16,986 bases of DNA from Neptunomonas sp. (GTDB lineage Bacteria > Pseudomonadota > Gammaproteobacteria > Pseudomonadales > Balneatricaceae). The notes under the pieces were generated by a model. The model ran no database searches. It was not told the origin of the DNA and saw only the letters and a program-made list of their open reading frames with translations. The stretch covers positions 1 to 16,986 of the forward strand of contig SDWN01000193.1 in the NCBI GenBank assembly GCA_004195305.1. The letters are read 5' to 3'. This document shows positions 1-6,831 of this stretch, in pieces (position 1 is the first letter of the stretch; the number at the start of each line of letters is the position of its first letter). The position numbers and the translations under genes are program-made.

Positions 1-5
1 GGTTT

Positions 6-92
6 TGTGGGAGCCGGGCCCCCAGCGATTGTTTGACCCGAGCGAGGGATCACAGATTAAGCCCCATCCCGCCAATCGCCTGCAGGCAGGCT
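6..92. repeat. REP-like inverted pair
   Basis: Two palindromic units face each other. The left unit (about 6-30) begins TGTGGGAGCC and ends GCGATTG. The right unit (about 73-98) contains the hairpin GCCTGC-AG-GCAGGC at 78-91. The reverse complement of the right unit matches the left at about 18 of 26 positions, including both ends. This layout is typical of extragenic palindromic (REP/BIME) elements in gammaproteobacteria. A related unit lies at 12813-12835. The stretch 99-210 holds nothing else I recognise. Confidence 0.5.
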
Positions 93-210
93 GCAACAGT
101 CTATGGCTGGGCTGTTGTGGTGCTGTATTTATTCAGAGGGTAGGCGTGGGTATTATCTTCGCGTCTTGTGTCTCTGATTGCGATCGATTCACGGGGCTGA
201 GCGCTGCTAT

Positions 211-249
211 AAAAAAAAGACCTACACCAGGACGGGCCCGGTGTAGGTC
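211..249 (-). terminator. Rho-independent terminator of mmsA
   Basis: On the minus strand a perfect 10-bp stem (GACCTACACC at 219-228 pairing with GGTGTAGGTC at 240-249) is followed by eight T residues (A-run at 211-218 on the plus strand). It lies about 60 bp past the mmsA stop codon, so it should end the aminotransferase-mmsA transcript. Confidence 0.9.
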
Positions 250-311
250 AAACTTGTCACAGTATGGGAGCTACTGAGAGGTCTAGATCACGAGAATATC
301 TCGATGAGAGT

Positions 312-1802
312 TTAGGCCGGAAAGGCGAACTGTGCGCCTTCACGGACACCGGCCGAAGGCCAGCGCTGGGTGATGGTCTTGCGCTTGGTGTAGAACCGCA
401 CCGCATCGGGACCGTAGGCATGCAGGTCACCAAATAAAGACCGCTTCCAGCCACCGAAGCTGTGGTAAGACACTGGTACCGGTAGCGGTACGTTGATGCC
501 GACCATGCCCACCTGGATGTTATCGGAGAAATAGCGCGCCGCTTCACCGTCACGGGTAAAGATACAGGTACCGTTGCCGTACTCGTGATCGTTGATCAGC
601 TGCATAGCCTGCTCCATCGTATCGACGCGTACCACCTGCAGTACAGGCCCGAATATCTCTTCCTTGTAGCTGACCATCTCGGGAGTGACGTTGTCGATCA
701 AGGTACCGCCGACGAAGAAGCCATTGGCAAAGCCTTCTACCTGCGGATTACGGCCGTCAACCACAACCTTAGCGCCTTGCTCTTCGGCACTGTTGATATA
801 GCCAACCACTTTCTGCTGATGCTGCGAGGTGATGACTGGACCAAAATCGTTGCCACTATCGCAATAAGCACCCACTTTGAGGTTCTCCATCGCCTTGGTC
901 ATTTTTGACACCAGCGCATCGGCAGCGTTATCACCAACAGCAACGGCTACCGACAGCGCCATGCAACGCTCGCCGGATGAACCGAAGGCCGCACCAACCA
1001 GCTGGTTAACCGCGTTATCCATATCGGCATCGGGCATAACGATGGCGTGATTTTTAGCACCGCCCAACGCCTGGCAACGCTTACCATTGGCGTTTGCAGT
1101 GCTGTAGATGTACTCGGCGATTGAGGTCGAACCGACAAAGCTTACCGCCTTAACGTCGTCATGGCCCAGCAGGCAATCAACCGCTTCTTTGTCGCCGTTC
1201 ACCACGTTCATGACACCGTTAGGAAGACCGGCTTCCTGCAGCAGTTGTGCAATGAACAGCGTCGAGCTTGGATCGCGCTCGGAAGGCTTGAGTACGAAGC
1301 AGTTACCACAGACGATCGCCATCGGGTACATCCACAACGGCACCATTGCAGGGAAGTTGAACGGCGTGATTCCGGCGACAACACCCAATGGTTGAAACTC
1401 ACTCCATGAATCGATATTCGGACCAACATTTTTGCTGTGCTCACCCTTAAGCAATTCAGGCGCACCACAAGCGTACTCGACATTTTCAATCCCGCGCTGC
1501 AGCTCACCGGCGGCATCGTGGGAGATCTTGCCGTGCTCTTCACCGATCAGCGCACAGATTTTATCAACATTCTGTTCCAGCAACATTTTGAAGCGAAACA
1601 TCACCTGCGCCCGTTTGGCCGGTGGCGTGTTACGCCATGCGGGGAAAGCCGCCTTAGCCGCCGCAATTGCCTCTTCAACGGTCGCAGTCGAGGCCAACGC
1701 TACCTGCTTGCTGACTTCACCGGTAGAAGGGTTAAAGATGTCCTGAGTACGTTCGGCGTTGTTACACATTTCGCCGTTAATCAGATGGCCAACAATATTC
1801 AT
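312..1802 (-). CDS. mmsA: CoA-acylating (methyl)malonate-semialdehyde dehydrogenase, MmsA/BauC type
   Basis: A 496-residue NAD+-dependent aldehyde dehydrogenase, full length for the MmsA/IolA family. It oxidises malonate or methylmalonate semialdehyde to acetyl-CoA or propionyl-CoA with loss of CO2. Visible signatures are PFNFPAM (147-153), GGAKNH (247-252) replacing the usual ELGGK, SSGERCMA with catalytic Cys280, EEIFGP (381-386), and a C-terminal SFGGWKRSLFGD. Arg103 and Arg279 match the two arginines invariant in CoA-dependent semialdehyde dehydrogenases. The start ATG has a GAGG ribosome site about 8 bases upstream. It lies 121 bp downstream of a beta-alanine aminotransferase on the same strand, so the likely in vivo role is malonate-semialdehyde oxidation, like Pseudomonas BauC. 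Valine or inositol breakdown is possible but no such genes are nearby. Confidence 0.93.
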   Translation of the reverse strand: MNIVGHLINGEMCNNAERTQDIFNPSTGEVSKQVALASTATVEEAIAAAKAAFPAWRNTPPAKRAQVMFRFKMLLEQNVDKICALIGEEHGKISHDAAGELQRGIENVEYACGAPELLKGEHSKNVGPNIDSWSEFQPLGVVAGITPFNFPAMVPLWMYPMAIVCGNCFVLKPSERDPSSTLFIAQLLQEAGLPNGVMNVVNGDKEAVDCLLGHDDVKAVSFVGSTSIAEYIYSTANANGKRCQALGGAKNHAIVMPDADMDNAVNQLVGAAFGSSGERCMALSVAVAVGDNAADALVSKMTKAMENLKVGAYCDSGNDFGPVITSQHQQKVVGYINSAEEQGAKVVVDGRNPQVEGFANGFFVGGTLIDNVTPEMVSYKEEIFGPVLQVVRVDTMEQAMQLINDHEYGNGTCIFTRDGEAARYFSDNIQVGMVGINVPLPVPVSYHSFGGWKRSLFGDLHAYGPDAVRFYTKRKTITQRWPSAGVREGAQFAFPA

Positions 1803-1810
1803 GGTATTTC

Positions 1811-1839
1811 CTCAAATAAAGCTCAAATAAAGCTCAAAT
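1811..1839. repeat. 11-bp tandem repeat upstream of mmsA
   Basis: CTCAAATAAAG occurs twice head to tail (1811-1821, 1822-1832), followed by a partial third copy, CTCAAAT. It abuts the mmsA ribosome-binding site in the gap between the aminotransferase and mmsA, so copy number would change leader length and A/T content just upstream of the start. The rest of the gap (1840-1923) has a GC-rich dyad, GGCGC at 1883-1887 with GCGCC at 1898-1902, and no T-tract. Confidence 0.75.
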
Positions 1840-1923
1840 TTAATTAGGTCAAAACGGATCCGATCATTTCAGATCCAATCGGGGCGCGGCCGCAGCGGCG
1901 CCACTGAAGCATTAACGGTAGGG

Positions 1924-3257
1924 CTAAGTCAGTTCGTTGATGCTATCGCCCAGGGCGTTGATCAAACTGTCGATCTCTTCGCGTTGAGTGGTAAACGGCA
2001 GACCCAACTGGATGGTGTCACCGCCGTAACGAACGTAATAGCCTTTGTCCCACATCTTCATCGCGATCTGGAACGGACGCAGTTGCGGTTCACCCGGTGC
2101 GTGCTCGATGGACAGCGCGCCGGCAAAGCCGTAGTTGCGGATGTCGGCTATGTACTGGGTGCCCTTGAGGCTGTGCAGGGCGGACTCGAAGGTCGGCGAC
2201 AGCTCGGTAACGCAGTCGATCAGGCCGTCATTGTCGAGGATATCGAGCGACGCCAGCGCCGCAGCACAGGCGACCGGATGGGCCGAATAGGTGTAGCCAT
2301 GGGGCAGCTCTACCGCGTACTCGGGGCCACCGTTATCCATAAAGCAGTCATAGATCTCCTGTTTCACAGCGACCGCACCCATAGGTACGGTGCCGTTAGT
2401 GAGCTGCTTGGCCATGTTGATCATATCGGGTTTGACCCCAAAGGCCTCGGCACCGGTCTTGGCGCCCATCCGACCGAAGGCGGTGATCACCTCATCGAAG
2501 ATCAGCAGAATGTTGTGCTGATCACAGATCTCGCGCAGTCGCTTCAGGTAGCCGACCGGCGGTGGCAACACACCGGCAGAACCGGCCAGCGGCTCGACAA
2601 TCACCGCGGCGATATTGGAGGCGTCATGCAACGCGATCTGCTCCAGCAGATCGTCGGCCAGATGGGCGCCGGTCTCGGGCAGGCCACGCACAAACTTGTT
2701 TTCCGGCAGCACCGTGTGGGGCAGGTGATCGGCGTCCACGGCAGTGCCGAACAGGGCGCGGTTCGGACCGATGCCGCCGACCGAGATCCCGCCGAAGTTA
2801 ACCCCGTGGTAGCCCTTGGCGCGTCCGATCAATTTGGTCTTGCTGGCCAGGCCCTTCTTGCGCCAGTAGGCACGGGCGATCTTCAGTGAGGTTTCGGTAG
2901 ATTCAGAACCGGAGCCGGTAAAGAACACCCGGTTGATCCCTTCGGCATAAACTGGGTGATCCGTTCGGCCAGCTGGAAGGCTTTAGGATGGCCGAACTGG
3001 AATGCCGGCGAGTAGTCCAGCTGTTTGATCTGCTGGCTGACCGCCGCGACGATTTCGGGACGGCCGTGACCAGCACCGCAAGTCCACAGACCCGACAGGG
3101 CATCAAAAATCTTCCGACCCGCAGCATCGGTGTAGTAATTGCCTTCTGCGGAGACGATTATCCGCGGATTCTTTTTAAACTCCCGGTTGCCGGAAAACGG
3201 CATCCAGTAGGCGTCCAGGTCGAAACTTCCGGCCTCAGGACAAGTGAAGGTGCTCAT
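1924..3257 (-). pseudogene. bauA: beta-alanine--pyruvate aminotransferase, frameshifted
   Basis: A class III PLP aminotransferase that would transfer the amino group of beta-alanine to pyruvate. The two parts, 3257 to about 2940 and about 2938 to 1924, are in different frames. Adding one G in the run at 2938-2940 restores FMPKGINRVFFTGSGSES and one 444-residue protein, the normal family length. Motifs match the Pseudomonas omega-amino acid--pyruvate aminotransferase: YWMPFSGNREFKKNPRI near the N-terminus, SGLWTCGAGH, KLIGRAKGYHGVN, LLIFDEVITAFGRMG with PLP-ring Asp255, and AKQLTNG with Schiff-base Lys284 (restored numbering). The ATG at 3257 has an AGGAG site 7 bases upstream. It is divergent from a LysR gene and precedes mmsA, the bau layout. 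Every other position looks conserved, so this is either a sequencing error or a very recent loss. Confidence 0.88.
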
Positions 3258-3319
3258 AAGCTACTCCTGTCAGGATCCCTGTGGATCAGGTTTTATTATT
3301 TTGCTGTGAGTCGAGTAGG

Positions 3320-3371
3320 GTTGTACCACTCCTTTCTCACTGTTGACAAATTTTGCATGGTGACATAGGTT
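3320..3371. promoter_or_regulatory. Divergent promoters between bauA and its LysR regulator
   Basis: For the LysR gene, TTGACA (3343-3348) is followed after 17 bases by TAGGTT (3366-3371), a good -35 with a weak -10. For the aminotransferase, the minus strand has TTGTCA (3349-3344) and, 18 bases on, TACAAC (3325-3320). The two -35 boxes overlap, so one bound LysR protein could act on both genes. Possible operator half-sites are AGGTT at 3367-3371, AACCT at 3391-3395 and AACCTA at 3413-3418. Promoters are predicted by eye only. Confidence 0.45.
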
Positions 3372-3430
3372 TTATAAATCTATATTTTCTAACCTTTAGT
3401 TAAGTCGACACTAACCTATGGGCTATCTCG

Positions 3431-4342
3431 ATGAAAAAGACTGGGTTTAAGGGGCAGGTGAGTGATGTGGATCTGCGCATGCTGCGGATCTTTAGAAAGG
3501 TGGTCGAGTGTGGCGGCTTTTCTGCCGCCGAGGTCGAGCTTAATATCAGCCGCGCCGCGATCAGCATCACCATGGCGGATCTGGAAACCCGATTAGGATT
3601 CAGGCTCTGTCAACGCGGCCGATCTGGATTTTCGCTCACCGACGAGGGCAGTCAGGTGTACGACTACAGCCTCCAGCTACTCTCTTCGCTGGAGGACTTT
3701 CGCACCCAGGTCAACGCGCTGCACGCCCAGCTTAAGGGCGAGTTGAATATTGGCATTACCGATAACCTGGTGACCATGCCGCATATGCGGATCACTCACG
3801 CTTTAGCGCTGCTCAAAGAGCAGGGGCCGGACGTGATGATCAATATCCGTATGGCCCCCCCTAATGAGATCGAACTCGGGGTGCTGGACGGACGTTTGCA
3901 TATCGGCGTGGTACCGAATCTGCGCCCCTTGGCGGGACTCGAGTATATCCCCCTCTACCAGGAGCAATCCCAACTTTATTGTGGTCATAATCATCCCTGG
4001 TTCGGGCAGGATGATACGACGTTGGACTCGGCGGCCATTGCTGAGCAGGACGCCGTCGTCCCGGCCTACGCCCAGACTCCGGAGATCAAAGCGCTGCATC
4101 AGCAGCTCAAGGCCAGTGCCAGTGCCACCGACCGGGAAGGGATCGCTTTTTTAATTCTGACCGGGCGTTATATTGGCTATCTGCCGATTCACTTCGCCGC
4201 CAGCTGGGTACGCGACGGGAAGATGCAGCCTCTGCTGCCGGAGCGCCACCACTACGTCACCCCCTTCTCCGCCATCACCCGCAAAGGTGCCCGTGCCAAC
4301 CTGGTATTGGAGACGTACCTCGAAGAGCTAAAGAAGAACTGA
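3431..4342 (+). CDS. bauR: LysR-family regulator divergent from bauA
   Basis: A 303-residue LysR-type transcriptional regulator of normal length. The N-terminal winged helix-turn-helix starts at VDLRMLRIF, with the recognition region FSAAEVELNISRAAISITMADLE at about 30-52. A dimerisation helix and a substrate-binding domain (from about residue 95) follow, including GELNIGITDN and the segment near GVLDGRLHIGVVP. It is transcribed away from the aminotransferase with a 173-bp shared control region, the standard arrangement for a LysR activator of its neighbour and the same as bauR in Pseudomonas. Beta-alanine or a product as co-inducer is an inference. The ATG at 3431 has no clear ribosome site. 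A GTG at codon 10 or 13, near an AAGGGG stretch, is an alternative start. Confidence 0.82.
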   Translation: MKKTGFKGQVSDVDLRMLRIFRKVVECGGFSAAEVELNISRAAISITMADLETRLGFRLCQRGRSGFSLTDEGSQVYDYSLQLLSSLEDFRTQVNALHAQLKGELNIGITDNLVTMPHMRITHALALLKEQGPDVMINIRMAPPNEIELGVLDGRLHIGVVPNLRPLAGLEYIPLYQEQSQLYCGHNHPWFGQDDTTLDSAAIAEQDAVVPAYAQTPEIKALHQQLKASASATDREGIAFLILTGRYIGYLPIHFAASWVRDGKMQPLLPERHHYVTPFSAITRKGARANLVLETYLEELKKN

Positions 4343-4360
4343 GCGCAATTCAATAGATCA

Positions 4361-4456
4361 GATGGGTATGCACTGCCCATCTCCCCCGTCTTTATGTTGG
4401 TTAACCACTACCGGTCAGGAGAATATGGAGACCTCGATTAGAATCGAGTTGGTCTC
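4361..4456 (+). terminator. Hairpins downstream of lysR, weak terminator
   Basis: Two structures follow the LysR stop. GATGGG/CCCATC flanks a 9-base loop at about 4361-4381. A stronger stem at 4428-4456 pairs GAGACC with GGTCTC and, inside it, TCGATT with AATCGA around an AG loop. Only a mixed TCTCTT follows, not a T-run, so termination is uncertain. A dyad TGGTTAACCA lies between them at about 4398-4407. Confidence 0.4.
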
Positions 4457-4550
4457 TCTTCGATCTGGTTAGACTCACTGGTTCTAAACTTAGTTCTCTT
4501 TTGTATCCAACTGCTCTCTGATGCTGCACGTTATATTGACTCTATGTATG

Positions 4551-4568
4551 GATCTGACATCTCAGATC
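4551..4568. promoter_or_regulatory. Perfect dyad in the yeiH leader
   Basis: GATCTGA (4551-4557) and TCAGATC (4562-4568) form a perfect 7-bp inverted repeat with a 4-base spacer, ending 22 bases before the yeiH ATG and 12 bases before its GGAG site. It could be an operator or an RNA hairpin affecting ribosome access. A TATATT box at 4532-4537 could be a -10 but no convincing -35 was found. Confidence 0.35.
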
Positions 4569-4590
4569 CTGGATTATTGTGGAGATATAT

Positions 4591-5619
4591 ATGGCCAACA
4601 GCGCAAAAGGGCTGTCTTTCTTCCCCGACAACATCAGAACGTTTCTGTCTGAGTTGATGCCTGGTTTCATGCTTTGTCTGGTGGTCGCTATGGCGGCGGC
4701 GTTTGTCTCTGAACACTACGGCGGCCCTGTCATTCTTTATGCGTTGCTGATGGGGATGTCCCTTAACTACCTGTCACAGGAAGGCCGCTGCATGGCCGGC
4801 ATTCAATTTACGGCAAAATCAATTCTGCGTGTGGGCATTGCCCTGTTAGGTGCCCGAATTACTTTTGAACAGTTGCTCGGACTTGGCATTACCCCGATAG
4901 CCATTGTCGTGGTGGGGGTGCCGTCAACGATACTGTTTGGCGTTATCTGTGGACGCTGGCTGGGGTTAAGTCGGTCTCAGAGTGTATTGTCCGGGGCGTC
5001 TGTGGGGATTTGTGGTGCATCGGCAGCGTTAGCGGTTTCTGCTGTTTTACCGGAAGATAAAGATTCTGAACGAAATCTGATCTTTACCGTAATTGGTGTA
5101 ACGGCCCTGAGTACCCTGGCAATGATCGTCTACCCGTTGGTGGTCGCAGAGCTCGGCCTGACTGATACCGAGAGCGGCATCTTTCTGGGAGCAACCATTC
5201 ATGATGTTGCTCAGGTGGTGGGGGCCGGTTATATGATCTCCGATGATGTCGGTGATGTGGCAACGTTTACTAAGTTGTTGCGGGTGGCTTCGCTGGTGCC
5301 GGTGGTTATCGTGATTACCCTGCTGTTTGCCCGTAAGGGGCAATCCCAGGCAGGTAGCTCAAGTTTACCTCTCCCCCTGTTTCTGATCGCTTTTATCGTG
5401 ATTGTTGCCATTAACAGTACTGGCTTTGTACCTAGCAGTATTCTTGATGGTATGACCGAACTGTCCCGTTGGTGTCTGATTGTCGCTATGGTGGGGCTGG
5501 GGATGAAGGCATCCTTCAAAGAGTTGTCCTGTATGGGCTGGAAACCAGTCCTGCTGTTAGTGTTGGAAACCCTGTTCCTCGCTGTTTTGGTTGCGGTCTG
5601 GCTGTTTGCCGCTCGATAA
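4591..5619 (+). CDS. yeiH: YeiH-type putative sulfate exporter (PSE family)
   Basis: A 342-residue multi-pass inner-membrane protein with about ten hydrophobic segments. Family signatures are SILRVGIALLGARI, GASVGICGASAALAVSAVLP, FLGATIHDVAQVVGAGYMIS and FTKLLRVASLVPVV, as in the COG2855 / UPF0324 family. Members near sulfonate-degradation genes are proposed to export sulfate or sulfite, but the E. coli prototype has no proven substrate. I chose ATG 4591 because GGAG sits 7 bases upstream; an in-frame GTG at 4579 would add four residues but has no ribosome site. It follows the LysR gene by 248 bp and ends at its own terminator, so it is probably monocistronic. No sulfonate-cleaving enzyme is in the window. 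Confidence 0.85.
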   Translation: MANSAKGLSFFPDNIRTFLSELMPGFMLCLVVAMAAAFVSEHYGGPVILYALLMGMSLNYLSQEGRCMAGIQFTAKSILRVGIALLGARITFEQLLGLGITPIAIVVVGVPSTILFGVICGRWLGLSRSQSVLSGASVGICGASAALAVSAVLPEDKDSERNLIFTVIGVTALSTLAMIVYPLVVAELGLTDTESGIFLGATIHDVAQVVGAGYMISDDVGDVATFTKLLRVASLVPVVIVITLLFARKGQSQAGSSSLPLPLFLIAFIVIVAINSTGFVPSSILDGMTELSRWCLIVAMVGLGMKASFKELSCMGWKPVLLLVLETLFLAVLVAVWLFAAR

Positions 5620-5668
5620 TCTTTTTATAGGATCAGCATTATCCTCTTATAGAATCGGCATTGTCTGT

Positions 5669-5696
5669 GGCCGGTAGAGTTCTCTACCGGCCTTTC
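5669..5696 (+). terminator. Rho-independent terminator of yeiH
   Basis: GGCCGGTAGAG (5669-5679) pairs perfectly with CTCTACCGGCC (5682-5692) and is followed by TTTCTTGTTT. It lies 50 bp after the yeiH stop codon. Confidence 0.88.
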
Positions 5697-5716
5697 TTGT
5701 TTGGATTTTTTCATTG

Positions 5717-5933
5717 GATACCTCTGAGGTAGTCTTAAAAAATTTAGCGACATCGTAATAGCTACAAAAGGCCTATCGACCAGAAAGATATCGCCAGGTT
5801 TGAAGGTTTCCCACTGCTGCCTAAGCAGTGGCAATTCGTGATTTTTACGGCTATCTATTCGATGACTGCGCAGGGTGCCAGTCTGCAGGCAAAAACAGGC
5901 ACATAGGCGCAGTTGGGGAAAGCACTCGTACCA
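5717..5933 (-). pseudogene. IS4-type transposase fragment
   Basis: A decayed piece of a DDE transposase, with no start and at least one frameshift. On the minus strand the frame reads LRLCACFCLQTG, then KNHELPLLRQQWETFKPGDIF, then LVDRPF. Shifting by one base in the T-run near 5770 continues it as FCSYYDVAKFFK. Together these match the conserved IS4-family block around the second catalytic Asp, normally FLGDKGFCSYYD. Neither the ends of the element nor the other catalytic residues are present. It sits directly after the yeiH terminator and beside two other gene remnants. Family assignment is from motif memory. Confidence 0.6.
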
Positions 5934-6010
5934 TCAATGCATTAGCGAGAAGGTTTTTTGTCAGTACCCTCAACTGATGTAGTCACATAGGCACCACCGA
6001 GTGGAAGGGG

Positions 6011-6313
6011 CTACTTAATTCCTTCCTTTTGAAAGCTACGATATCCAAAAAGGCCTCCATTAATGTACTTGGCATTTTTATATCCCATATTCCTTATCGC
6101 ATTAGCTGATAAAGCTCCACGGTTTACTGCATTGCAATAACACAAAATAACAGTTTCTAAATTTTCTATTTTAGCTTCAATATTCATCTCCAATTTCCCG
6201 CGGCTTATATTGAGTGAACCTTCAATATGGCCTGCATCGTGTTCTTCTCTATCACGGATATCCAGTGCAATTGCACCTTGTGCTATCAACGCATCAACCT
6301 GTTCAGGCAACAC
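6011..6313 (-). CDS. Single-domain rhodanese-like protein, 5' end disrupted
   Basis: A single rhodanese domain that would bind or transfer sulfane sulfur. Visible are ALDIRDREEHDAGHIEGSLNIS (16-37, the usual rhodanese N-terminal motif) and the active loop CNAVNR with candidate catalytic Cys60, ending GGLFGYRSF. The open frame starts at a GTG (6313) with GGAG about 10 bases upstream. The ancestral start was probably the ATG at 6384, which has an AAGAGAT site upstream and encodes MTYTEKFQKLSDDACSRVDG. Removing one copy of an 11-bp duplication at 6306-6327 joins this to the rhodanese frame for a 120-residue protein. The domain core survives, so translation from the GTG may still give a working product. 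No sulfur-metabolism partner is adjacent apart from yeiH. Confidence 0.75.
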   Translation of the reverse strand: MLPEQVDALIAQGAIALDIRDREEHDAGHIEGSLNISRGKLEMNIEAKIENLETVILCYCNAVNRGALSANAIRNMGYKNAKYINGGLFGYRSFQKEGIK

Positions 6314-6327
6314 TCCGGCAACACTCC
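6306..6327. repeat. 11-bp tandem duplication breaking the rhodanese frame
   Basis: GGCAACACTCC occurs at 6306-6316 and again at 6317-6327. Because 11 is not a multiple of three, the frame from ATG 6384 is shifted and ends early. Deleting one unit restores continuous coding sequence across the junction (RVDGVLPEQVDALIAQ). Confidence 0.85.
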
Positions 6328-6384
6328 ATCAACACGTGAACATGCATCATCTGATAATTTTTGGAATTTTTCTGTGTATGTCAT

Positions 6385-6616
6385 TGATTTATCTCTTGTA
6401 AAATATTCTGGCGATTGGTTTGATTCTGATTGTTACGAACAACAGTTCAAAGATAAATCATTTATCCTTCACCAAGCTTTATTGTGTCATCTCGGGAACA
6501 AATGCTCTGCCATGAGTCACTGTCGTCAGTTTAACTATCTGAGATAGCAGAACTATGTTCTTATGGCTACCGCAGGCTTGCTAGTCAATTTATAGCCTCG
6601 GTTACAACAGCTATAG
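6385..6616. other. Intergenic stretch with no recognised gene
   Basis: Between the rhodanese 5' end and the panC remnant. All frames are broken by stops and no family motif was recognised. It probably carries the rhodanese promoter on the minus strand, but no clear -35/-10 pair was found. Confidence 0.4.
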
Positions 6617-6730
6617 ACGCTACTGCCGGCTGATAGTGGTGACAATGAACTGGTGATTCTTGCTGCGGCAAAACTGAATGGCACCCGGCTGATCGATAAT
6701 ATTGCCTTTGATCTCAAGGATTCGGGTTAG
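6617..6730 (+). pseudogene. panC: C-terminal remnant of pantothenate synthetase (panC)
   Basis: A short frame running from an upstream stop to TAG at 6728-6730. It reads LLPADSGDNELVILAAAKLNG and then TRLIDNIAFDL, which matches the very C-terminus of pantoate--beta-alanine ligase, where LVILAAAxLGxTRLIDN is characteristic. The ATP-binding, pantoate-binding and catalytic parts are absent, with no start codon or ribosome site. The native gene stop appears preserved. It is a broken end left by deletion or rearrangement, followed by a bidirectional hairpin terminator that may have been panC's own. PanC consumes beta-alanine, but proximity to the beta-alanine genes may be chance. Confidence 0.65.
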
Positions 6731-6739
6731 ATGCGAGCA

Positions 6740-6770
6740 TTATAAAATAAACGCGCCTTTCGGCGCGTTT
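6740..6770 (-). terminator. Terminator of the second aldehyde dehydrogenase, possibly bidirectional
   Basis: AAACGCGCC (6749-6757) pairs with GGCGCGTTT (6762-6770) around a 4-base loop. On the minus strand the stem is followed by a T-rich tract (TTTATTTTATAA), about 60 bp after the stop of the 6832-8364 gene. On the plus strand only TTT follows, so termination that way would be weaker. Confidence 0.8.
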
Positions 6771-6831
6771 AAAATCCAACTACTGACCCGCGGTATCGAT
6801 CAAACCGCGAAGTACTCGCTACGACCAGGGT

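Noticed and set aside
5..277. 90-codon plus-strand frame at the left edge
   Set aside because: It spans the REP-like pair and the mmsA terminator, with no homology features.
1883..1902. GC-rich dyad between the aminotransferase and mmsA as a terminator
   Set aside because: The stem is short and lacks a T-tract, and the two genes fit a co-transcribed pair.
1984..2889. 301-codon plus-strand frame opposite the aminotransferase
   Set aside because: It is the antisense shadow of a strongly conserved enzyme, with His/Arg/Gly-rich sequence lacking any motif.
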